Source: JAZSMS01 sp045536015 (GTDB taxonomy: Bacteria > Bacillota > Clostridia > Christensenellales > QALW01). Taken from it: DNA of 16,364 nucleotides. Every line of letters begins with the position of its first letter. Position 1 is the first letter of the stretch. Where the stretch lies: positions 1 through 16,364 of the forward strand of contig JAZSMS010000034.1 of the NCBI GenBank assembly GCA_045536015.1, in the 5' to 3' direction. Shown piece after piece: positions 6,847 through 14,256 of this stretch. Both the position numbers and the translations under genes were made by a program. Under the pieces are notes generated by a model. That model saw only the letters and a list, made by a program, of their open reading frames with translations. It searched no databases and had not been told where the DNA came from.

Positions 6847-8193
6847 ATGAAAAATAAAAACGTACTTATTATCGGCATGGCACGTAGTGGGCTTGCCGCG
6901 GCAAAGGTATTAAAGCCGCTTTGTTCATCGGTAACGTTAAACGACAGTAAACCATACGAACAGTTAGAGGGTATAGAAGAGCTTAATAAAGACGATTTTA
7001 TTTGGCACTTGGGTGAAAAACCCGATGCGCTTGTTGATAAAAACGATCTTATTGTTATTTCACCCTCGGTTCCGCTTAATTTGCCGTATGCTAAAAAAGC
7101 AAGCGAGCAGGGCAAAGAGGTCATTGCTGAAATTGAGCTTGCTTATAGATTGTGCGCAGCCGAAACCGTTGCTATAACGGGCACAAACGGAAAAACTACT
7201 ACCACAACCTTGGTAGGCGAAATTTTTTCTGCCGCAAAAAGAGGCAATTATGTAGTAGGCAATATAGGAGAGCCGTATATTGCGCATTCGCTTGAAGCTA
7301 AAAAAGATGACGTTATGGTTGCCGAAATAAGCAGTTATCAGCTTGAAGGCATAGTTGATTTCCGTCCACACGCGGCGGCACTGCTTAATATTACCGAAGA
7401 CCACATGATACGCCATAAAACTATGGAAAACTACATAAATGCAAAGTTGCGCATATTTGCAAATCAAACAAAAGACGACTATTCTGTGCTTAATTATGAC
7501 GACGAAACCGTGCGCGCGCTTGCAGGTAAAGTAAGCGGCACAGTTGTCTTTTTCTCGCGCAAGGAAAAGCTTGAAACGGGTGCATTTGTTGAAGATAACA
7601 ACGTAGTTTTTGCCTTTGCTGGTAAAAAAGAAGTTGTTTGCCCTGTTGATGAAATTGCAATCAAGGGACCGCATAATTTAGAAAATGCGCTTGCCGCTAC
7701 TGCGCTTACTATGCTTTGCTCGGTTTCTGCGCAAGCTGTTGCAAAGGCATTAAGAGAATTTACAGGTGTAGAGCATCGTATTGAAACAGTTTGCACTAAA
7801 AACGGCGTTACTTACATAAACGATTCTAAAGGCACAAACCCCGATTCTACAATAAAGGCAATTCAGACTATGACAAAGCCTACTGTGCTTTTACTTGGCG
7901 GATATGATAAGGGTGGAAGCTTTGATTCGCTTTTTGAGGAATTTACCGAAAACATTTATCATACAGTATTTTTAGGCGCAACTGCACAAAAGCTTGAAGA
8001 AACCGCAAAAAAATACGGTTGGAAAAACTACACTACCGTTGACGGAAGCTTTTTAGATGCTGTTTTAGCGGCGCGCGATAAAGCACAAGAGGGCTTTAAC
8101 GTTTTGCTTTCGCCGGCGTGCGCAAGCTTTGATATGTTTGTAGATTACGAAGAACGCGGAAGAGTTTTTAAGGATATAGTTAACAAATTTTAA
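6847..8193 (+). CDS. murD: UDP-MurNAc-L-alanine:D-glutamate ligase MurD
   Basis: The 448-residue cytoplasmic Mur ligase adds D-glutamate to UDP-MurNAc-L-Ala with ATP. The N-terminal Rossmann-like domain starts with VLIIGMARSGLAAAK (6-20). The central domain has AITGTNGKTTTT (109-120), EISSYQLE (160-167) and NITEDHMIRH (181-190). The C-terminal domain has NDSKGTNPDST (325-335), LLGGYDKGG (349-357) and LSPACASFDMF (421-431), all typical of MurD. AAAGGTG (6836-6842), overlapping the mraY stop, lies 4 bases before the ATG. Length and motif spacing are normal, and nothing appears truncated. Confidence 0.98.
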   Translation: MKNKNVLIIGMARSGLAAAKVLKPLCSSVTLNDSKPYEQLEGIEELNKDDFIWHLGEKPDALVDKNDLIVISPSVPLNLPYAKKASEQGKEVIAEIELAYRLCAAETVAITGTNGKTTTTTLVGEIFSAAKRGNYVVGNIGEPYIAHSLEAKKDDVMVAEISSYQLEGIVDFRPHAAALLNITEDHMIRHKTMENYINAKLRIFANQTKDDYSVLNYDDETVRALAGKVSGTVVFFSRKEKLETGAFVEDNNVVFAFAGKKEVVCPVDEIAIKGPHNLENALAATALTMLCSVSAQAVAKALREFTGVEHRIETVCTKNGVTYINDSKGTNPDSTIKAIQTMTKPTVLLLGGYDKGGSFDSLFEEFTENIYHTVFLGATAQKLEETAKKYGWKNYTTVDGSFLDAVLAARDKAQEGFNVLLSPACASFDMFVDYEERGRVFKDIVNKF

Positions 8194-8208
8194 TTTTAAG
8201 GAGATAAT

Positions 8209-9507
8209 ATGGCGCGTAAGGCAGTTAGAAGCGGAATTTGCTTGCCGCTTGTGCTTATAACGATAATACTTACCTGTATCGGTTTGGTAATGGTATTAAG
8301 CAGCTCGTATAATAGTGCTGTTCTTTCAAGCGATGCAGATAAAGCAGGCCTTGCAGAAATATTTGCGCCTGTTAAATGGCAGGCGGCAGTTGCTGCAGTT
8401 GGCATATTTGCTATGTTTATTTTATCGCGCATGGATTATCACTTTTTTAAAAAGCCGCACGTTTTATGGTCAGCCTACGGCGTTGCCATAGTAGCGCTTA
8501 TTGCAGTTTTCGGCTTTGCTGCCGAGCACGATGCGCATAGATGGATTCGCCTTGGCTCGTTTACAATTCAGTCCTCCGAAATTGCTAAGTTTGTTGCGAT
8601 AATATACGCTTCTGCCTTTGCTTCTGCAAACAAATGGTGGTACAAAAGTATGCAGGATTGGATGCGCTTGCTTGTACCGATAGGTATAATAGCGGTTTTA
8701 ATTCTTGCCGAGCCTGACTTATCAACTACTATTTGCTTGCTTGCAAGTGTTGTAATAATTATGTTTATCTCGGGTATGCCGTGGAAGTTCTTGCTTGCAG
8801 GAATAGGTGGCATTGGTGCACTTATACCTGTAATGATAGTTATAAAGGGCTATCAAAGCAGACGTTTTCAGGCATGGCTTGGTGCTTGGAATGACCCCAA
8901 GGACGTAGGATATCAGGTTGTGCAATCGCTTTATGCAATAGGTGACGGCGGACTTTTTGGCGTAGGACTTGGTAACAGTAAACAAAAAATCACCCATCTT
9001 CCGATGAGTGATACCGACTATATATTTTCGATAATCTGCGAAGAATTTGGCTTTGTTGGCGCAATACTCGTAATTGGACTTTACGTTGGTTACGCTTATT
9101 ACGGATATAAAATAGCAATGGAAGCACGCGACAATATGGGTACATACTTAGCTACGGGCGTAACGACCTTGGTTGTGCTTCAGGCATTTATAAATATGGC
9201 TGTTGCAACAAACGTTTTCCCCTCTACGGGAATAACACTTCCGTTTATCTCGCGCGGTGCATCGTCACTCGGAATTATGCTTGCCGCGACGGGACTTTTG
9301 CTAAGCGTTTCGGCGTATAAGGCAAAGGATAATACGCTGCAGGAAGGCGTACCGCCAAAACCAACGGGAAGAATTTCTTCATCAAGAACTTCTTCGCAAG
9401 GCGGTAAAACGCAAACAAGAAGAAACAACGTTGTTAAGGTTTCTTCTAAAACAAGCGCATCAAGGCGCGACCATAATCACACAAAAAGAAGCAAGAGGGA
9501 CAGATAA
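8209..9507 (+). CDS. ftsW: SEDS peptidoglycan glycosyltransferase FtsW (SpoVE-like)
   Basis: The 432-residue polytopic SEDS-family protein polymerises lipid II at the septum together with its partner class B PBP (2422-4365). It has about ten membrane segments. Family motifs include HRWIRLG (110-116), QSSEIAKF (121-128), AEPDLSTT (167-174), GYQVVQSLYAIGDGGLFGVG (234-253) and the loop SDTDYIFSIICEEFG (267-281), where Asp270 corresponds to the proposed catalytic Asp. The conserved PFxSYGGSS motif reads PFISRGASS (345-353), with Tyr to Arg and Gly to Ala, which is unusual. After about residue 375 comes a Ser/Thr/Lys/Arg-rich cytoplasmic tail. AAGGAG (8198-8203) supports ATG 8209. murG, which commonly follows, is absent. 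RodA or SpoVE are alternatives by sequence; the operon position favours the division role. Confidence 0.93.
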   Translation: MARKAVRSGICLPLVLITIILTCIGLVMVLSSSYNSAVLSSDADKAGLAEIFAPVKWQAAVAAVGIFAMFILSRMDYHFFKKPHVLWSAYGVAIVALIAVFGFAAEHDAHRWIRLGSFTIQSSEIAKFVAIIYASAFASANKWWYKSMQDWMRLLVPIGIIAVLILAEPDLSTTICLLASVVIIMFISGMPWKFLLAGIGGIGALIPVMIVIKGYQSRRFQAWLGAWNDPKDVGYQVVQSLYAIGDGGLFGVGLGNSKQKITHLPMSDTDYIFSIICEEFGFVGAILVIGLYVGYAYYGYKIAMEARDNMGTYLATGVTTLVVLQAFINMAVATNVFPSTGITLPFISRGASSLGIMLAATGLLLSVSAYKAKDNTLQEGVPPKPTGRISSSRTSSQGGKTQTRRNNVVKVSSKTSASRRDHNHTKRSKRDR

Positions 9508-9524
9508 TTTAACTTTTGCGCCAA

Positions 9525-9561
9525 AATATGCATATATTGTAGCAAAGACATTATGCATATT
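9525..9561 (+). repeat. Inverted repeat with paired ATGCAT palindromes before murA
   Basis: AATATGCATA (9525-9534) and TATGCATATT (9552-9561) are perfect 10-base reverse complements separated by 17 bases. Each arm also contains the palindrome TATGCATA, with centres 25 bases apart. The right arm ends exactly where the GAGGTG site of murA begins. It could be a regulator operator or a hairpin occluding the ribosome site. The sequence does not decide. Confidence 0.5.
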
Positions 9562-9572
9562 GAGGTGTTAAA

Positions 9573-10829
9573 ATGAAAAAAATAGTTATCTGCGGCGGCA
9601 AAAAAATAAACGGCGAGATAACCGTACATAGTGCAAAGAATTCTATTTTGCCCATTCTTGCGGCTGTTATACTTTGCTCGGGCGAGGTTATTTTGGAAAA
9701 CTGCCCACCGCTTAGCGACGTTAATATAATGCTTGAGTTGCTTTCAAGCCTAGGTTGCAAGTGCTTGCATAGTAAAGGATGCATTAAAATCGATGCTTCA
9801 AGCCTTGATAATTATAAGGTTGACGTTAAGCTTATGCATAAGCTTCGTTCTTCTATTTTTGTGCTTGGACCGTTGCTTGCTCGTTTTGGCAAGGCAGAAT
9901 TAGGTTATCCCGGCGGTTGCGATATTGGATTAAGACCTATTGACTTGCACTTAAAGGTGCTAAAAGACCTTGGTTCTAAAATAAAAGAAGAAGACGGGAA
10001 TATTATTTGCTCTGCAGGGAAGCTTACTGCAGGCGAGGTTTATCTAGATTACCCAAGCGTTGGCGCAACCGAAAACGCAATGATGGCGGCTTCGCTTGCC
10101 GACGGCGCTACGATAATAGTCAATGCGGCTAAAGAGCCTGAAATAGTTGACCTTCAAAACTTTATAAACTTAATGGGCGGAAAAATTTCAGGTGCAGGAA
10201 CGGGAAAAATAATCGTTCACGGTGTTAAAAAGCTTGCTGGATGCACCTACACGCCTATGCCTGATCGAATAGTTACAGGAACGTTTATGATGCTTTGCGC
10301 CGCGTGCGGTGGCGAGCTTAAAATAAAAAATGCAATAGCCGAGCATAATACTGCGCTTATCGGTAAGCTTAAAGATTCACGTATTGAAGTTTTAAAGCTT
10401 GATGATGGCATACATATTATTGCAAAGCAAAGACCTATCTCGGCACATTTTGTAGAAACAATGCCTTATCCCGGCTTTCCTACTGATTTGCAGTCGCCAA
10501 TGATGAGCCTTCAGGCAGTTTCGCAGGGAACGAGCGTTATTATAGAAAACGTGTTTGAAAATCGCTTGCGGTTAGCGGGCGAGCTTAAAAAAATGGGTGC
10601 TGACATAACGGTAAAGGATAGAATGGCGTTTGTCCGAGGCGTAGAACGCTTACACGGAGCAAAGGTGTTTTCGCACGATTTGCGTTCGGGTGCGGCACTT
10701 TTAATTGCAGCGGCGGCTGCAGAGGGCAAAACCGAGATCTATGACGAAGGGTTTATAGATCGGGGATATTATAAATTTGAAGATGATATCAAAGCCTTAG
10801 GCGGAGATGTTTTAATATTTAAGGAGTAA
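9573..10829 (+). CDS. murA: UDP-N-acetylglucosamine 1-carboxyvinyltransferase MurA
   Basis: The 418-residue cytoplasmic enzyme transfers enolpyruvate from PEP to UDP-GlcNAc, the first committed step of peptidoglycan synthesis. The EPSP-synthase-like double domain is full length. Visible key residues: HSAKNSILP with Lys22/Asn23 (19-27), the active-site loop GGCDIGLRPIDLH with Cys116 (114-126), which is the residue alkylated by fosfomycin, and PYPGFPTDLQSPM with the catalytic Asp (around 303). The presence of Cys rather than Asp predicts fosfomycin sensitivity at the target level. GAGGTG (9562-9567) precedes ATG 9573. A 65-base gap with an inverted repeat separates it from ftsW, one of the few gaps in the operon. 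A second paralogue, common in Firmicutes, would lie outside the window. Confidence 0.97.
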   Translation: MKKIVICGGKKINGEITVHSAKNSILPILAAVILCSGEVILENCPPLSDVNIMLELLSSLGCKCLHSKGCIKIDASSLDNYKVDVKLMHKLRSSIFVLGPLLARFGKAELGYPGGCDIGLRPIDLHLKVLKDLGSKIKEEDGNIICSAGKLTAGEVYLDYPSVGATENAMMAASLADGATIIVNAAKEPEIVDLQNFINLMGGKISGAGTGKIIVHGVKKLAGCTYTPMPDRIVTGTFMMLCAACGGELKIKNAIAEHNTALIGKLKDSRIEVLKLDDGIHIIAKQRPISAHFVETMPYPGFPTDLQSPMMSLQAVSQGTSVIIENVFENRLRLAGELKKMGADITVKDRMAFVRGVERLHGAKVFSHDLRSGAALLIAAAAAEGKTEIYDEGFIDRGYYKFEDDIKALGGDVLIFKE

Positions 10830-10831
10830 AA

Positions 10832-11578
10832 ATGGCAAAAAAACACGCAGAAGAAAAATACGGACCAAGCCCCATATTACTGTGGATTTTGGCACTTGTT
10901 TTAATAATTGCACTGTTTTTTTTGGTAAACAGCTCACTGTTTAACGTAAGCGAGATAAATGTTATCGGTGCGACCAGATTTTCGCATCAAGAAATAATTT
11001 TATCAAGCGGAATAACTACGCAAACTAATATTATTCACGTAAACGAAGAAGCGGCACGGCAGGGAATACAGCAAAATCCGTACTTAATGGTTAAGGATAT
11101 AAAACGCGTATTTCCTACCGGCGTTGAAATAATTGTAGAAGAACGTATTCCAAGTGCGCAGATTGCTACCGTTAACGGCTATTATATTATAAATGAAGAG
11201 GGTATAGCGCTTTCACTTAACGAACTTCCTGACCAAACGCTTATAACGGTAAAGAATCTTGCCATAATGCAACCGGAGTTTGGAAAAGAAATTGTTCCTA
11301 CCGAGCCTGATAAGCTTACTGCACTTAATTACGTGCTTTCGGCGGCAAAGGAAAATAATATCGTAGATAAAATTACCGTAGTCGATATTCTGGATATAAC
11401 AAACGTAGTTATTTTATACGAGGGAAGTATAAGCGTAGAGATTGGCTATGCCGCTTCGGCAGAGGTTAAGCTTGCGCAAATCGAAGCAACAGTTAATGCG
11501 GTGCGGGACAAGCTTACGGAGAAAAGCGTTATAAATATGCAGACTGAAGGCGCATATTTCTTAAAAAACAACTCTTAA
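10832..11578 (+). CDS. ftsQ: Cell division protein FtsQ/DivIB
   Basis: The 248-residue bitopic protein has a short charged cytoplasmic N-terminus (1-14), one transmembrane helix (about 15-33), a POTRA domain (about 36-105, starting FNVSEINVIGATRFS) and a following beta-type domain (about 106-225, with ERIPSAQIATVNGYYIINEEG). This is the FtsQ/DivIB architecture. In the family it binds FtsL and DivIC/FtsB outside the membrane and restrains or activates septal wall synthesis. AAGGAG at the end of murA, with a 2-base intergenic gap, supports ATG 10832. It is the last gene before the 137-base spacer with a nested inverted repeat. Confidence 0.92.
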   Translation: MAKKHAEEKYGPSPILLWILALVLIIALFFLVNSSLFNVSEINVIGATRFSHQEIILSSGITTQTNIIHVNEEAARQGIQQNPYLMVKDIKRVFPTGVEIIVEERIPSAQIATVNGYYIINEEGIALSLNELPDQTLITVKNLAIMQPEFGKEIVPTEPDKLTALNYVLSAAKENNIVDKITVVDILDITNVVILYEGSISVEIGYAASAEVKLAQIEATVNAVRDKLTEKSVINMQTEGAYFLKNNS

Positions 11579-11601
11579 CGTCTTTAAAAGCATATAATTC
11601 T

Positions 11602-11642
11602 GAGTTTTTTTTATAAAAAATGCATTTTTTTGAAAAAAACTC
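11602..11642 (+). terminator. Nested AT-rich inverted repeat between ftsQ and ftsA (possible terminator or attenuator)
   Basis: GAGTTTTTTT (11602-11611) is the exact complement of AAAAAAACTC (11633-11642). Between them lies the 16-base perfect palindrome AAAAAATGCATTTTTT (11615-11630). A further T-rich run follows (11643-11660). The hairpin is long but GC-poor, so its strength as a terminator is uncertain. It could reduce read-through from the mur genes into ftsAZ. Confidence 0.4.
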
Positions 11643-11665
11643 TTTTATTTTTTTTTGTTTTCTGT

Positions 11666-11692
11666 TATTATATATAAGTAATATTATATAAT
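11666..11692 (+). promoter_or_regulatory. Possible internal promoter for ftsA-ftsZ
   Basis: A consensus TATAAT lies at 11687-11692, 24 bases before the TTG start of ftsA, and the 9-base repeat TATTATATA occurs at 11666-11674 and 11682-11690. No good -35 is present at 17 bases, since it would be GTTATT at 11664-11669. The AT-rich context produces such matches easily, so confidence is low. Operon spacing, with a 137-base gap here against tight packing elsewhere, makes a separate start plausible. Confidence 0.35.
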
Positions 11693-11715
11693 ACCTATTC
11701 TGCGGAGGTTTATCT

Positions 11716-12885
11716 TTGAGGCAGATTTCAACTGTAATTGAAATAGGCACAAGTAAAATCGTTTGCATTATGTCCCAAAAAGGACAGTTTGATGAATCGC
11801 ATATATTAGGCAGCTCTGTAAAAAGCTATGCAGGTTATAAAAACAAAAAGTGGCTTGATAAAAAAAGTATAGCCCCTGCAATAATAGGTGCAATTCGCGA
11901 GGCAGAACAGCAGGCAGGCAAAAAATGCAAATATGTGCATATAGGAATTCCTGCAGATTTTACTAAGGTTGTGTGCAGTAATGAGAGTATCGACTTTTCG
12001 GGATACAAAACTGTAACGCAGGCCGACATAGAAAAATTATATAAGCTTGGCAGACAAAAGGCGATAGACAAAGATTATTCGATAGTCCACGTTGCGCCCG
12101 TAAGCTTTAAGATTGACAATGCACGCAAAACGATGGAGCCTGTAGGTCAAAGGGCAAGCAAGTTGAGCGCTACGGTTTCGTTTATAATGGTAGAAAAGTG
12201 GCTTTGCTCGGCAATAACAAAAATGCTTGATGCAAGGGGCTATGCTGTAAGCACGTTTATCAGCTCCTCTTACGCAACAGCTATGAAATATATCTCACAG
12301 CAAAAGCGTGATAACGGCGCAATATTTCTTGATATCGGTGATAAGTCTACTACTGTTGCACTTACAAAGGGTGATGGAATTTTATTCCACAAGGCTTTTA
12401 GCATAGGCGGGGCAAACATAACAGGCGATATAGTAAAAGTTTTAGGTTTAAAGCACGATATGGCAGAAGAATTAAAAAAACGTTCTATCTATGGGCTTTC
12501 GCTTTCGCAAGACGATTTTTACGAGGTGTGCGATAAAAAAAGCTGTAAATTTGAGCGTTATCCTGCAAAACAAGTGCAAAGCATTATTGAGGCTCGCCTT
12601 TACGAAATACTTAGCGTAGTAAATAACGCACTTGAAAAAAGCGGATCTAATATCCCCGAATACGTTCCTATCTTCATTTCGGGAGGAACGGCTTCGATGC
12701 GCGGAATTCGTGAATTCGTTCAAAAATACACGCAGCGCAACACAAATTTAGTTCAACCGCAGTCAACTTGCTTTAATCAGCCTGCATTTGCATCGGCGCT
12801 TTCGGTAATGGATATGGCGCTTGATGTGCAACAGGACGAAAAGACAAGCATATTTGACGGCTTGAAAAAATTATTTGATAAATGA
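11716..12885 (+). CDS. ftsA: Cell division protein FtsA-like, actin-fold membrane tether of FtsZ
   Basis: The 389-residue product has the ASKHA/actin ATPase layout: phosphate-1 loop VIEIGTSKIVCIM (7-19), an FtsA-type inserted 1C region (about 84-160), phosphate-2 loop FLDIGDKSTTVAL (204-216), and adenosine motif ISGGTASMRG (321-330). It ends in an amphipathic helix SIFDGLKKLFDK (378-389), like the membrane-targeting sequence of FtsA. Phosphate-1 has Glu9 where Asp is usual. The protein is slightly shorter and more divergent than typical FtsA, but its place immediately before ftsZ supports the call. The TTG start is backed by GGAGG (11704-11708) and a 7-base spacer. A PilM/EutJ-like relative is less likely given the C-terminal helix and context. 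Confidence 0.85.
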   Translation: MRQISTVIEIGTSKIVCIMSQKGQFDESHILGSSVKSYAGYKNKKWLDKKSIAPAIIGAIREAEQQAGKKCKYVHIGIPADFTKVVCSNESIDFSGYKTVTQADIEKLYKLGRQKAIDKDYSIVHVAPVSFKIDNARKTMEPVGQRASKLSATVSFIMVEKWLCSAITKMLDARGYAVSTFISSSYATAMKYISQQKRDNGAIFLDIGDKSTTVALTKGDGILFHKAFSIGGANITGDIVKVLGLKHDMAEELKKRSIYGLSLSQDDFYEVCDKKSCKFERYPAKQVQSIIEARLYEILSVVNNALEKSGSNIPEYVPIFISGGTASMRGIREFVQKYTQRNTNLVQPQSTCFNQPAFASALSVMDMALDVQQDEKTSIFDGLKKLFDK

Positions 12886-12908
12886 ATTCTTGAAAGGAGA
12901 ATTTAAAA

Positions 12909-14219
12909 ATGGAATTTGAACTCGATATGGGCGGTTTTGCTCAAATTAAAGTCGTTGGTGTAGGCGGCGCAGGCGATAACGCCGTTGACCGTATGATTGC
13001 ATCGGGCCTTACAGGAATCGAATATATTGCAATAAATACTGACGGACAAGCTCTTAAGCGTTCTAAGGCAACCAAAAAGCTTCAGATTGGTGAAAAAATA
13101 ACAAAGGGCCTTGGCGCAGGTGCAAATCCCGAAATTGGTAAAAAGGCTGCAGAAGAAAGTCGTGATGATATAATGGCACAGCTTCGCGGTGCAGATATGG
13201 TATTTGTTACTGCAGGTATGGGCGGCGGAACGGGAACAGGTGCCGCACCTGTTGTTGCTTCGGTAGCAAGAGAAATGGGCGCTTTGACTGTTGGCGTTGT
13301 AACGTATCCCTTCATGTTTGAAGGCAGAGCACGTTCAAACAATGCAGACAAGGGTATTGCTGAGCTTAAGTCGAGCGTAGACAGTCTTATTATAATTCCT
13401 AACGATAAGCTATTATCAGTTGTTGGTAAGGGAACTTCTATGACAGAAGCTTTCCGCCAGGCAGATGAGGTTCTTCGTCAGGGTGTTTCGGGTATTTCAG
13501 AGCTTATTACCCGTGATAGCATGATTAACCTTGACTTTGCCGACGTTCGCACCATTATGAAGGATAGAGGCATTGCTCACATGGGTATCGGTACCGGTAC
13601 GGGCGAAAACCGTGCTATCGACGCTGCAAAGCACGCAATTTCGTCGCCGCTTCTTGAAACTACTATCGAAGGCGCAACGGGCGTTATTATTAACATTACC
13701 GGTGGTGCAAGCCTTTCACTTAACGAAGTTAACGAGGCTGCATATCTCGTTCACGAGGCAGTTGCCGAAAATGCAAACATCATATTTGGTGCTGGCATTG
13801 ACGAAAGCCTTGACGACGAGGTTCGTATTACACTTATCGCAACGGGCTTTGAAAAGGGCCGTCCTGCAAAGGCAGCTCGTCCTAAGGCAGAGCCTAAAAT
13901 GGAATATATTCCCGTAGAAGAGGAAGAGGACGACGGCGAGCTTAAAATGACCACGTTTGCAGATAAAAACGAGGGCTTTGCGTCGCGTCAGGTTTCGCAG
14001 ATGGAAAGAGAATATGCCGACGATGATGAAATCTTTATTCCTCGCAGAGAGGTAAGAAGACCTGCTCCTGCAGTAGAGGAGTTTGAAGAAGAGGAAGAAG
14101 TTCCTGCAAAGAAAGGCGGTTTCTTCTCGACATTTACTAAAAATAATAATGAAGACGAGTATGACGATATCGATTTTGATATGCCTGCCATAACCAGAAG
14201 ACATCGCAGAGAAAGATAA
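12909..14219 (+). CDS. ftsZ: Cell division protein FtsZ
   Basis: The 436-residue tubulin-like GTPase forms the Z ring. The N-terminal GTPase domain contains VVGVGGAGDNAVDRM (15-29), the tubulin signature GMGGGTGTGAAP (103-114) and the T7 synergy loop NLDFADV (207-213) with catalytic Asp209 and Asp212. The globular core ends near residue 318. A long acidic disordered linker follows (about 320-420, EEEEDD-type runs), then a terminal peptide DIDFDMPAITRRHRRER (420-436). This departs from the common IPxFLR form but keeps acidic residues, a Pro and a basic end, so it probably still binds FtsA and other partners. GAAAGGAG (12892-12899) supports ATG 12909. It is the last gene of the operon and is followed by a strong terminator. 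Confidence 0.99.
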   Translation: MEFELDMGGFAQIKVVGVGGAGDNAVDRMIASGLTGIEYIAINTDGQALKRSKATKKLQIGEKITKGLGAGANPEIGKKAAEESRDDIMAQLRGADMVFVTAGMGGGTGTGAAPVVASVAREMGALTVGVVTYPFMFEGRARSNNADKGIAELKSSVDSLIIIPNDKLLSVVGKGTSMTEAFRQADEVLRQGVSGISELITRDSMINLDFADVRTIMKDRGIAHMGIGTGTGENRAIDAAKHAISSPLLETTIEGATGVIINITGGASLSLNEVNEAAYLVHEAVAENANIIFGAGIDESLDDEVRITLIATGFEKGRPAKAARPKAEPKMEYIPVEEEEDDGELKMTTFADKNEGFASRQVSQMEREYADDDEIFIPRREVRRPAPAVEEFEEEEEVPAKKGGFFSTFTKNNNEDEYDDIDFDMPAITRRHRRER

Positions 14220-14224
14220 AAAAT

Positions 14225-14256
14225 AAGACCGACTAAAAAAAGTCGGTCTTTATTTT
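14225..14256. terminator. Bidirectional terminator between ftsZ and the lysis cassette
   Basis: AAGACCGACT, loop AAAAAA, AGTCGGTCTT (14225-14250) forms a perfect 10-bp stem. T-rich sequence follows on the + strand (TATTTTTATT), and the complement of the leading A-run gives T-rich sequence on the minus strand. It can therefore end both the dcw transcript and the convergent endolysin transcript, whose stop is at 14256-14258. Confidence 0.9.

Noticed and set aside
7060..7674. 204-codon minus-strand open frame
   Set aside because: It lies antisense inside murD, is Cys/Phe/Tyr-rich with no recognisable motif, and has no ribosome site. It is a shadow of the codon pattern.
13716..14204. 162-codon minus-strand open frame and a 114-codon + frame at 13573-13917
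   Set aside because: Both overlap ftsZ in other frames and have low-complexity composition caused by the acidic linker and codon bias.
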